DNA of 64,000 nucleotides from Flavonifractor sp. An10. Lineage in GTDB: Bacteria > Bacillota > Clostridia > Oscillospirales > Oscillospiraceae. Each line of letters begins with the position of its first letter. Positions within the stretch are counted from its first letter, which is position 1. The position numbers and the translations under genes were made by a program. The notes under the pieces are model-generated. The model did not search any database, had not been told where the DNA came from, and saw nothing but the letters and a program-made list of their open reading frames with translations. The stretch spans positions 124,001 to 188,000 of the forward strand of contig NZ_NFMB01000003.1 in the NCBI RefSeq assembly GCF_002161215.1, given 5' to 3'. This document shows positions 57,626-64,000 of the stretch, piece after piece.

Positions 57626-58273
57626 ATGTGGGGACTGGCATACAAGGATCTGCTGCTGATGCGGCGGTCGCTGTGGTACTACGCCTTTCTGCTGGTGATC
57701 TTCACGGTCTTTGTGCTCACCGGCTCCCTGGACGCCTACATCCTGTCCGGCATGGCCATGCTCTTTTCCTATATGGTGCCCCTCAGCTCCTTCAGTCTGG
57801 ACGAGGCCGCCCGGTGGGGGGAGTTCGCCGCCGCCACCCCGGCCTGCCTTCGGGGAATCGTGGACGGAAAGTACCTGTGCTCCCTGCTGACAGCGGCCGG
57901 GGGCGGCGGCGCCGCGGCCCTGCTGATCTGCCTGTGCGCCGCCCTGGGGCGGCTGGGCGACCCCCTGGGGGAGGTGCTCCTGTCCTGCCTGTTCTGCACC
58001 GGGCTGGCCCTGGCGATGGAGGCGGTTCTGCTGCCCATCCTCCTCCGCTTCGGCTCCAAAACGGGCGGCTATGCCCTGCTGGCGGTCACCCTCCCGGTGT
58101 TCGGCGGCATGCTGGTTCTGTGGCTGCTGGAGCGCAAGGGCCTGCTGGCCCTGCCCGACCTGACCCCCGGCTCGGCCGCCGCCCTGGCCTGGGGGGCCGC
58201 CGCCCTGTGCGCGCTGGCCTACGCCGCCTCCTGGCTCATCGCCCGGCGGATTTACAGCACAAAAGAGCTGTAG
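57626..58273 (+). CDS. ABC-2 type permease subunit 2
   Basis: 215 residues, six membrane helices. It shares the start (M-GL-YKD-L-) and the DEAARWGEFAAATPACLRGIVDGKYLCSLLTA loop with permease 1, so the two arose by duplication. It begins 1 bp after the preceding stop and is the last gene of the operon. A TGTAGGGG-type repeat overlaps its end. Confidence 0.88.
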   Translation: MWGLAYKDLLLMRRSLWYYAFLLVIFTVFVLTGSLDAYILSGMAMLFSYMVPLSSFSLDEAARWGEFAAATPACLRGIVDGKYLCSLLTAAGGGGAAALLICLCAALGRLGDPLGEVLLSCLFCTGLALAMEAVLLPILLRFGSKTGGYALLAVTLPVFGGMLVLWLLERKGLLALPDLTPGSAAALAWGAAALCALAYAASWLIARRIYSTKEL

Positions 58274-58293
58274 GGGCGGATATCATCCGCCCG
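58269..58293 (+). repeat. TGTAGGGG-type REP-like repeat
   Basis: TGTAGGGGCGGAT-ATC-ATCCGCCCG; GGGCGGAT pairs with ATCCGCCC. Related copies: 23853-23876, 59967-59990 (-) and 61268-61292 (-). Confidence 0.6.
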
Positions 58294-58298
58294 TTCCC

Positions 58299-58330
58299 AA
58301 AAAGCCCCCGGAGGCTTTCCCTCCGGGGGC
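58299..58330 (-). terminator. Terminator of the anti-sigma gene
   Basis: GCCCCCGGAG (58304-58313) pairs with CTCCGGGGGC (58321-58330); on the minus strand a TTTTT run follows, 10 bp after the stop. Confidence 0.75.
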
Positions 58331-58339
58331 GCTCTGCGT

Positions 58340-59350
58340 TTACTGGGGCAGCTCGATGATCCAGTTGAGATCCTCATACCAGTGGTGATCCGGATCCCCC
58401 AAGGTGTTCCGCGCGACGGACACGCCGTCGATGCGCACCGCCGCCACCGGCTCGTCCATGTGTTCCGGCTTGATAGCCTCGAACAGCTCGGTGCCGTCCA
58501 GATTGAACGTGCCGGACATGTTGCTGCAGGGATAGTTTATCCCGGACTCCCCGATGAAGGTGATGTCAAAGGGCCAGCCATGCCACTCCAGGCTGTCGAA
58601 ATACGCGGACAGGGATGAACCGTCCTCCGCCACCAGGATGGTAATATCCCCCTCGGGCAGCGTCCAGGTCTGGCTCACCACAGGCGGCGTTTCCGCCAGC
58701 ACCAGGCTGATGGGGATCTCCCAGCCCTCCGCCATGCCTACTCTGCCTCCTATACGCAGGACGCAGCCTTCGGCGGGCGGCTCGGTCATCCGGCAGGAGA
58801 CCACGGTAAGTCCCGTCGTCCGGAAGCCCTGCTCCCTGCGGTATCCGTAATAGCTGGTCTCCAAGGCGTCCAGCGTACTGTTAAGGACGATTCCGTGGTA
58901 CTCATCGAACAGCACCTCTTCCCCGGCGGTCAGGGTCAGGCGGTGGCCCAGAGACCGCTCACCCGGCCGCTGGGTCACATACCAGGGCATCTGCCCCAGG
59001 CTGAGGGGGGTGCCCACCTGGATCTCCAATTTCAGCGTTCCGCCCTGGAGGGTACCGTCTATCTGGTAAGTCCAATCCCCCTCCGTCCAGGTGACGGGCT
59101 CCTCCAGCACCCAGAGGGTGTCCCCGTCCTCCGTGGTGGCGCCGATGCCCGCGAAATAGCGGTAGACCTCCTGTACTCCCGCGGCCAGGGCCTGGTAATT
59201 CACCAGCCCCAGCACCAGGCCCACGCAGGCCGCCAGGGCGGCCAGCCGTTTCAGGGGCACCCGGCCCCGCCGGGGAGGCGTCACCGCCTCCTCTGTCAGC
59301 TCCAGCAGGCCCTCCGCCCCCAGCGCCTCGTCCCAGTTGTAATGCGTCAT
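58340..59350 (-). CDS. Putative membrane anti-sigma factor (DUF4179-like)
   Basis: 336 residues. A short cytoplasmic N-terminus (TEEAVTPPRRGRVPLKRL) is followed by one TM helix (LAALAACVGLVLGLVNYQALAAG, about residues 33-55) and a ~280-residue extracytoplasmic beta-rich domain. This is the layout of anti-sigma factors with a DUF4179-type sensor. It overlaps the sigma-factor gene by 4 bp (ATGA), the strongest argument for the role. Domain recognition is by memory only. A stress or envelope signal is the probable input. Confidence 0.75.
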   Translation of the reverse strand: MTHYNWDEALGAEGLLELTEEAVTPPRRGRVPLKRLAALAACVGLVLGLVNYQALAAGVQEVYRYFAGIGATTEDGDTLWVLEEPVTWTEGDWTYQIDGTLQGGTLKLEIQVGTPLSLGQMPWYVTQRPGERSLGHRLTLTAGEEVLFDEYHGIVLNSTLDALETSYYGYRREQGFRTTGLTVVSCRMTEPPAEGCVLRIGGRVGMAEGWEIPISLVLAETPPVVSQTWTLPEGDITILVAEDGSSLSAYFDSLEWHGWPFDITFIGESGINYPCSNMSGTFNLDGTELFEAIKPEHMDEPVAAVRIDGVSVARNTLGDPDHHWYEDLNWIIELPQ

Positions 59351-59883
59351 GCGTCTCCCTCCTGTTCCCACAGGCCCAGGCCCTGCCGGGCCAGCAGCCT
59401 TTTCAGCTTCCTCCGCAGGCGGCTCACCCGGGCGTCCACCCCGTTGGGGGACAGGCCCAGCACCCCGCCGAGCTCCGCCGAGGGCAACCCGTACACAAAC
59501 CGCAGGGTGAACAGCCGCCGCTCCTCCCGGCTCAGCTCCCCCAGGGCCCGGCGCAGGCCGTCTCGCACCGCCGCCCCCTCCGCCTCGTCTCCCGCCGTCA
59601 GGTGGACGTGATCCTCCAGGGGCTCCTCCGCCCGGGACGCCAGGGCCCGGCGGCGGTCTCTGGCCCGGCTGCGCAGGAGCAGGCACAGCCAGGTCTTTTC
59701 GCTGCCCCGCTCCGGATCCCACTTCTCCCGGCCCTCCACAAAGGCCCACACCGCGTCCTGGACGCACTCCTCCGCGTCCTCGGGCCGGCCGGGGAGCTGG
59801 GCCGCCGCCACCGCCGTGAGCAGCTTGCCGTACTGCCGGAAGATCCGCTCCGCCTCCCGGTTTTGATCCAGAATGTCCTCCAT
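59347..59883 (-). CDS. ECF-type RNA polymerase sigma factor
   Basis: 178 residues. Sigma region 2 (about 10-75): AERIFRQYGKLLTAVAAAQLPGRPEDAEECVQDAVWAFVEGREKWDPERGSEKTWL; region 4 (about 115-170): LSREERRLFTLRFVYGLPSAELGGVLGLSPNGVDARVSRLRRKLKRLL. No regions 1 or 3, so it is an ECF sigma. ATG 59883 follows GGGCGAAGGG; a longer frame to 60000 extends into the repeat and terminator area. Its partner is the adjacent membrane protein. Confidence 0.92.
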   Translation of the reverse strand: MEDILDQNREAERIFRQYGKLLTAVAAAQLPGRPEDAEECVQDAVWAFVEGREKWDPERGSEKTWLCLLLRSRARDRRRALASRAEEPLEDHVHLTAGDEAEGAAVRDGLRRALGELSREERRLFTLRFVYGLPSAELGGVLGLSPNGVDARVSRLRRKLKRLLARQGLGLWEQEGDA

Positions 59884-59966
59884 CCCTTCGCCCCCTTTCA
59901 CCCTACAGTACGGCCGGAAACGCAAAAACCTGACGCGCCGGGACAAATCTTTTCCCGGCGGACGGC

Positions 59967-59990
59967 GGCGGGGGCAAGCCCCCCCTACAA
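59967..59990 (-). repeat. TGTAGGGG-type REP-like repeat
   Basis: On the minus strand TTGTAGGGGGGGCTTGCCCCCGCC: GGGGGC/GCCCCC dyad after TTGTAGG. Confidence 0.55.
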
Positions 59991-59997
59991 TGCCTTG

Positions 59998-60033
59998 CAA
60001 AAAACGCGGAGGAACCGGGGTTCCTCCGCGTTT
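59998..60033 (-). terminator. Terminator of the serC-serA operon
   Basis: On the minus strand AAACGCGGAGGAA pairs with TTCCTCCGCGTTT around CCCGG; it ends in TTTTTT. Confidence 0.85.
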
Positions 60034-60046
60034 GGTCTGTCCTTTT

Positions 60047-61216
60047 TTAATGGTTGAGCAGGCGCACCCGCAGCACGCCGTCCAGGGCGCGGATCTCGCT
60101 TGCCACGGCGTCGCTGACCCGGCTGCCCACGTCCACCACGGTGTAGGCGTAGTCCTTCTTGGACTTGTTGGTCATGTTCTCCACATTGACCCCGTCCTTG
60201 GACAGCACGCCGGTGATGCTGGCGATAGCGCCGGGCACGTTGCGGTGGATGATGCACAGGCGGCACTCGCCGCTCCACGGCTGCACCAGGGTGGGCAGGT
60301 TCACCGAGTTGGTGATGTTGCCGTTCTCCAGGTAGTCCCTGAGCTGCTGGGCCGCCATGACGGCGCAGTTCTCCTCGCTCTCGGGGGTGGAGGCCCCCAG
60401 GTGGGGGATGGCCACCACGTTCTTGCCCTGGAGGATCTTGTTGTTGGGGAAGTCGGTGACGTAGCAGGCCACCTTGCCGGACTCCAGCGCCGCCAGCATG
60501 TCGTCGTCGTTCACCAGGCCGCCCCGGGCCAGGTTGAGGATGCGCACGCCGCCCTTCATCATGTGGAAGGCGTCCTCGTTGAGCATGCCGCGGGTCTCGG
60601 CGGTCTGGGGCACGTGGAGGGTGATGTAGTCGCAGTTTTTATAGATGGTCTCCAGATCCATGGCCCGGTGAACCAGCCGGGACAGGGCCAGCGCCCCGTC
60701 CACCGACAGGAAGGGGTCGTAGCCGAACACGGTCATGCCCAGCTTGGTGGCGATGTTGGCCACCTGCACGCCGATGGCGCCCAGGCCGATGACGCCCAGC
60801 ATCTTGCCGGAGATCTCGGGGCCCACGAACTGGCTCTTGCCCTTCTCCACCACCTTCTCCACGTCGGCGCCTCCGCCGGCCTGGGCCCGCACCCAGTCGG
60901 CGCCCTCGGTGATCTTCCGGGAGGAGAGGAGCAGGGCGCACACCGCCAGCTCTTTCACCGCGTTGGCGTTGGCGCCGGGGGTGTTGAACACCACGATGCC
61001 CGCCTCGGAGCAGCGGTCGATGGGGATGTTGTTGGTGCCCGCGCCCGCCCGGGCCACGGCCCGCAGGGCGTCGGGGAACTGATAGTCGTGCATGTCGGCG
61101 GAGCGAACCAGGATGCCGTCCTCGTTCTCCACGTCTCCGCTGATGGTAAAGCGGGTCTGATCCAGCACGGACAGCCCGGCGGGGGAAATTTTATTCAGCG
61201 TCTTAATTCGATACAT
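60047..61216 (-). CDS. serA: D-3-phosphoglycerate dehydrogenase
   Basis: 389 residues, first committed step of serine synthesis (3-phosphoglycerate to phosphohydroxypyruvate). NAD motif GVIGLGAIGVQVANIATKLGMTVFGYDPF (about 137-165), catalytic Arg/Glu/His in LNLARGGLV, ...EENCAV and IPHLGASTPESEENC; a C-terminal ACT domain (about 315-389, LCIIHRNVPGAIASITGVLSKDGVNVENMTNKSKKDYAYTVVDVG) gives serine feedback. I use ATG 61216 (MYRIKTLNKISPAGL); ATG 61225 is nearly as good. It follows serC with a REP-like repeat between. Confidence 0.94.
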   Translation of the reverse strand: MYRIKTLNKISPAGLSVLDQTRFTISGDVENEDGILVRSADMHDYQFPDALRAVARAGAGTNNIPIDRCSEAGIVVFNTPGANANAVKELAVCALLLSSRKITEGADWVRAQAGGGADVEKVVEKGKSQFVGPEISGKMLGVIGLGAIGVQVANIATKLGMTVFGYDPFLSVDGALALSRLVHRAMDLETIYKNCDYITLHVPQTAETRGMLNEDAFHMMKGGVRILNLARGGLVNDDDMLAALESGKVACYVTDFPNNKILQGKNVVAIPHLGASTPESEENCAVMAAQQLRDYLENGNITNSVNLPTLVQPWSGECRLCIIHRNVPGAIASITGVLSKDGVNVENMTNKSKKDYAYTVVDVGSRVSDAVASEIRALDGVLRVRLLNH

Positions 61217-61267
61217 CGTCCTCATGACCTCCCTAGTCATTGTCCGGCTATTCCGGCGGAAAGGGCC

Positions 61268-61292
61268 GGGCGGATAATATCCGCCCCTACAA
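61268..61292 (-). repeat. TGTAGGGG-type REP-like repeat between serC and serA
   Basis: On the minus strand TTGTAGGGGCGGATATTATCCGCCC: GGGCGGATA/TATCCGCCC dyad. Confidence 0.65.
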
Positions 61293-61293
61293 T

Positions 61294-62379
61294 TTAATTG
61301 TTCTTATCAAACGCCTTGATGAAGTCGCACAGCTTTTCCACACCCTCGGTGGGCATGGCATTGTAGATGGACGCCCGCATGCCGCCCACGGAGCGGTGGC
61401 CCTTCAGGTTGGTGAAGCCGGCCTCCACGCTCTCCTTGACGAACTTGGCGTCCAGCTCGTCGTTTCCGGTGCGGAACACCACGTTCATGTCGGAGCGGGA
61501 GCCGGGCTCCACGGCACAGGTGAAGAGCCGGGAGCTGTCGATCACGTCGTAGAGCATCTGGGCCTTGGCGTGCTTGATGGCCTCCATGCCCGGGATGCCG
61601 CCCTTGGACTCCAGCCAGTCCAGCACCAGGCCCAGCATGTAGATGCACCAGCAGGGCGGGGTGTTGTACATGGAGTCCTTGTCGATCATGGTCTTGTAGT
61701 TCATCATCAGGGGGGTGTAGGGCAGCTCATGGCCGGCCAGCTCCTTCCTGATGATCACCACGGTCAGGCCGGCGGGGGCCATGTTCTTCTGGGCGCCGGC
61801 GAAGATGATGCCGTACTTGCTCACGTCCACCGGGCGGGAGAGGATGTCGGAGGACATGTCGCACACGATGGGCACGCCGTTCGTCTCGGGGACGTAGGGC
61901 CACTCGGTGCCATAGATGGTGTTGTTGGCGCAGTAGTAGAAGTAGCTGGCCTCGGGATCCAGCTTCAGCTGATCCTGCTGGGGGATGTAGGTGTGGTTCC
62001 TGTCGGCGGAGGAGGCGGCCAGGTTGATCTGGCCGTATTTCTGGGCCTCCTTATAGGCGATGTTGGAGAAGTTGCCGGTGACGGCGTAGTCGGCCTTGCC
62101 GGTCTTGCCGATGAGGTTCAGGGGCGCCATGGAGAACTGGGTGGAGGCGCCGCCCTGGAGGAAGAGGATCTCATACTCCTCGGGCACATTCATCAGCCTG
62201 CGCAGCTTGGCCTTGGTGTCCTCGAAGATCTTGACGAACACCTTAGATCGGTGGCTCATCTCCATGACGGACATACCGGAACCCTGGTAGTTGGTGATCT
62301 CGGCACCGGCCCGCTCCAGCACCTCCAGCGGAAGCATGGAAGGGCCTGCGGAAAAGTTGTACACGCGCTCGTTTCCCAT
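61294..62379 (-). CDS. serC: Phosphoserine aminotransferase
   Basis: 361 residues, PLP transaminase converting phosphohydroxypyruvate to phosphoserine. RVYNFSAGPSMLPLEVLERA start, FLQGGASTQFSMAPLNLI, the PLP lysine in IIFAGAQKNMAPAGLTVVII (about 195-214) and VGGMRASIYNAMPTEGVEKL near the end are diagnostic. ATG 62379 (MGNERVYNF) is used; an upstream extension lacks the conserved start. serC-serA form the serine biosynthesis operon, without a serB-like phosphatase in view. Confidence 0.96.
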   Translation of the reverse strand: MGNERVYNFSAGPSMLPLEVLERAGAEITNYQGSGMSVMEMSHRSKVFVKIFEDTKAKLRRLMNVPEEYEILFLQGGASTQFSMAPLNLIGKTGKADYAVTGNFSNIAYKEAQKYGQINLAASSADRNHTYIPQQDQLKLDPEASYFYYCANNTIYGTEWPYVPETNGVPIVCDMSSDILSRPVDVSKYGIIFAGAQKNMAPAGLTVVIIRKELAGHELPYTPLMMNYKTMIDKDSMYNTPPCWCIYMLGLVLDWLESKGGIPGMEAIKHAKAQMLYDVIDSSRLFTCAVEPGSRSDMNVVFRTGNDELDAKFVKESVEAGFTNLKGHRSVGGMRASIYNAMPTEGVEKLCDFIKAFDKNN

Positions 62380-62447
62380 GATAGACGGCCTCCTTGTCGA
62401 TCTATGAATTTGTTCCAACGGAGTAGTTCTTTACTCTGTTAAAGAGT

Positions 62448-62476
62448 ATTATATCGGCCCGGCGGGCCGGTGTCAA
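62448..62476 (-). promoter_or_regulatory. Consensus promoter of serC
   Basis: On the minus strand: TTGACA (62476-62471), 17-bp spacer, TATAAT (62453-62448). An ACTCT/AGAGT hairpin lies just downstream in the leader. Confidence 0.85.
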
Positions 62477-62542
62477 CTGCGCGGATTGCCTAAAACCGAC
62501 GCGTTCAATGCTAAAACTTTGTGAATATTTCAACGAACCCCT

Positions 62543-62571
62543 TTGCAAGTCCCAGCGTTTTGTGGTACAAT
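62543..62571 (+). promoter_or_regulatory. Promoter of the DRTGG-ATPase-hydrogenase operon
   Basis: TTGCAA (62543-62548), 17-bp spacer, TACAAT (62566-62571). Confidence 0.65.
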
Positions 62572-62620
62572 ACGTCTGAACCCTTAGTTTAGTTTTCCCA
62601 ACGGGGAGGAGGATGGGCCC

Positions 62621-62977
62621 ATGAGGCTTTCCGACATCAAGACCATTCTGCGCGCCGAGGTGCTGTGCGGCGCGGAGCATCTGGATCGTGAGGTTTTTTC
62701 CGCCTGCGGCAGCGACTTTATGAGCGATGTCCTGGCCTTTGTCAAAAACCAGGCGCTGCTGCTCACCGGCCTGGTGAATCCCCAGGTGGTGCGCACCGCC
62801 GACATGGTGGAGATGAAGTGCATTGTGTTCGTCCGCGGCAAGGTGCCCGGCCCGGATATCCTGGCCCTGGCAGAGGAGCGGGACATCGTGGTGATGACCT
62901 GCCCCAAGCGCATGTATGAGGCGTGCGGACTATTATATTCCAATGGATTGCGAGGGAACTGTGATGGAGACAATTAG
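62621..62977 (+). CDS. DRTGG-domain protein
   Basis: 118 residues; ATG 62621 after GGGAGGAGG. One DRTGG-like alpha/beta domain (LSDIKTILRAEVLCGAEHLDREVFSACGSDFMSDVLAFV, then LLTGLVNPQVVRTADMVEMKCIVFVRGKVPGPDILALAEERDIVVMTC). Stand-alone DRTGG proteins occur beside RsbW-like ATPases and Fe-S hydrogenase-like proteins in anaerobes, presumably as signalling or redox-control components. It overlaps the next gene by 14 bp. Confidence 0.85.
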   Translation: MRLSDIKTILRAEVLCGAEHLDREVFSACGSDFMSDVLAFVKNQALLLTGLVNPQVVRTADMVEMKCIVFVRGKVPGPDILALAEERDIVVMTCPKRMYEACGLLYSNGLRGNCDGDN

Positions 62978-63386
62978 ACTGGTTTATCCCGTGGAGGGCG
63001 GCGATCTGATTGAAGCCGGCGAGGCCTCCAGCAAGATGAAGCTGACCCTGAAAAAGCTGGGCCTGCCCCAGGATGTGATCCGCCGCGCGTCCATCTGCAT
63101 GTATGAGGGCGAGATCAACATGGTCATCCACGCCGACGGCGGACAGGCCGAGGTGGAGGTGGATGCCGACCAGATTGTCATCCGCATGGAGGACACAGGC
63201 CCCGGCATTCCCGACGTGGAGCAGGCCATGCAGGAGGGCTTCTCCACCGCCGGCCAGACCGCGCGGGAGCTGGGCTTCGGCGCCGGCATGGGCCTGCCCA
63301 ACATGAAGCGCTACTCCGATGAGATGACCATCGACACCGAGGTGGGCAAGGGCACCACCGTCACGGTCAAGATCAACATCGCCTGA
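62964..63386 (+). CDS. RsbW/anti-sigma-type ATP-binding protein
   Basis: 140 residues, a GHKL (HATPase_c_2) domain: N-box region VIRRASICMYEGEINMVIHADGG (about 43-65), G1 IRMEDTGPGIPDVEQAM (about 76-92), G2 FGAGMGLPNMKRYSDEM (about 112-128), closing TTVTVKINIA. No HisKA part, so it is a serine kinase or switch-like protein rather than a two-component kinase. ATG 62964 lies inside the end of the DRTGG gene, showing translational coupling. Its partner is probably the Fe-S protein encoded next. Confidence 0.85.
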   Translation: METIRLVYPVEGGDLIEAGEASSKMKLTLKKLGLPQDVIRRASICMYEGEINMVIHADGGQAEVEVDADQIVIRMEDTGPGIPDVEQAMQEGFSTAGQTARELGFGAGMGLPNMKRYSDEMTIDTEVGKGTTVTVKINIA

Positions 63387-63421
63387 ACCATGGGCCTGAC
63401 AAAGTGAGGTGAGTGGGCTCC

Positions 63422-64000
63422 ATGGCCATGAGACATTCCGTGGTTCTGGACGTGAAGCGCTGCCGGGGCTGCACCACCTGCATCAAGTGCTGCCCCACCG
63501 AGGCCATCCGGGTGCGGGGACGGCGGGCCACCATCCTGCCCGACCGCTGCATCGACTGCGGCAGCTGCATCCGCATCTGCCCCCACAAGGCCATCAAATC
63601 CGTGGGGGACAGCCTGGATATTCTCAATAACTACCAGTACTGCGTGGCTCTGCCGGAGCCCGCCCTGTACGGGCAGTTCCACCACCTGGACAGCGTGGAC
63701 ATCGTGCTCAGCGCCCTGCTGAAAATCGGCTTCCACAAGGTCTATGAGGTGGCCAAGGCCGCCGAGCTGATCTCCGACTACGAGCGGCAGACCATTACCA
63801 GCGGCGTCTCCAAGGCCACCCCCCAGATCTCCTCCTCCTGCCCCACGGTGCTGCGCCTCATCCGGATGCGCTTTCCCAAGCTCATCGGCCACGTGGCCAA
63901 CACCATCCTGCCCATGGAGCTGGCCGCCATCCTGGCCCGGCGGGAGGCGGAGCAGGAGACCGGCCTGCCGCCGGAGAAAATCGGCGTGTTTGCCATCGTG
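63422..64000 (+). CDS. [FeFe]-hydrogenase-like Fe-S protein (N-terminal part, runs off the window)
   Basis: Open from ATG 63422 (GTGAGGTGAG upstream) to the window edge, 193 codons so far. Two 4Fe-4S ferredoxin motifs, CRGCTTCIKCC and CIDCGSCIRICP (about residues 14-60), precede an Fe-hydrogenase large-subunit-like domain whose first part has PALYGQF, LKIGFHKVYEVAKAAELIS and SSSCPTVLRLIRMRFPKLIGHV. With the DRTGG and RsbW-like genes this fits the putative sensory (group C/D-like) hydrogenase modules of Clostridia. The H-cluster cysteines lie partly past the edge, so true hydrogenase status cannot be checked. Confidence 0.88.
   Translation, partial: MAMRHSVVLDVKRCRGCTTCIKCCPTEAIRVRGRRATILPDRCIDCGSCIRICPHKAIKSVGDSLDILNNYQYCVALPEPALYGQFHHLDSVDIVLSALLKIGFHKVYEVAKAAELISDYERQTITSGVSKATPQISSSCPTVLRLIRMRFPKLIGHVANTILPMELAAILARREAEQETGLPPEKIGVFAIV

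Overview
This is a GC-rich (roughly 65% G+C by eye) bacterial chromosome segment. A SleB-type spore cortex hydrolase, an SLH-domain surface protein, a split two-subunit GcvP, strong SD sequences with frequent TTG/GTG starts and a lysine-to-butyrate gene set point to a spore-forming, anaerobic gut member of the Oscillospiraceae (Flavonifractor/Intestinimonas/Lawsonibacter-like). The species cannot be fixed from this window.

Layout. 1-3.7 kb: MacA/MacB-type efflux operon. 4-11.2 kb: SLH protein, small conserved protein, SleB, orphan histidine kinase, GAPDH, uridine kinase and a selenocysteine-containing SelD. 11.36-22.68 kb: an ATPase gene split in two by a ~10.2 kb integrated element that carries a tyrosine integrase beside a tRNA-Leu relic, a SWIM mini-protein, a DUF4143 ATPase, an IS256-family insertion sequence with an 8-bp target duplication, an A+T-rich two-gene unit of unknown function, and a large serine recombinase at the right end. 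22.7-24.4 kb: LysR regulator and a repeat-rich intergenic stretch. 24.4-33.6 kb: lysine fermentation cluster (kamB, kamC, then a lysine riboswitch and kce, kdd, kamA, kamD, kamE). 33.9-38.5 kb: two secreted stalk-domain proteins (one a 5'-nucleotidase), miaA and an HD-domain protein. 38.5-39.7 and 50.6-51.7 kb: two paralogous MarR + YczE-like membrane protein modules. 39.8-45.7 kb: tandem glycine riboswitch and the glycine cleavage operon gcvT-gcvH-gcvPA-gcvPB-lpdA. 45.8-52.4 kb: small DUF6514-like protein, NSS transporter, conserved hypothetical, ECF S component with an attenuator leader, DUF3842 protein, AEC transporter, rubrerythrin. 52.5-60 kb: LytTR two-component pair, alanine/ornithine racemase, GntR-ABC operon, ECF-type sigma and anti-sigma. 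60-62.4 kb: serC-serA. 62.6 kb to the end: DRTGG protein, RsbW-like ATPase and the start of an [FeFe]-hydrogenase-like Fe-S protein.

How it fits together. The cell appears to ferment amino acids: lysine is rearranged by KamA and by B12/PLP-dependent KamDE (kept active by KamBC), oxidised by Kdd and cleaved by Kce; glycine is split by the Gcv system; serine is made by SerC/SerA. Both catabolic operons sit behind riboswitches for their own substrate. In the lysine leader the P1 3' strand overlaps the 5' arm of the terminator, which predicts a lysine-activated (ON) switch.

Most notable structure beyond genes: a ~185-bp multi-hairpin element present three times (5.9, 29.6 and 46.1 kb) with stems that differ in sequence but keep pairing; a candidate reversible gene interruption by a serine recombinase; and an unrecognised low-GC two-gene cargo unit.
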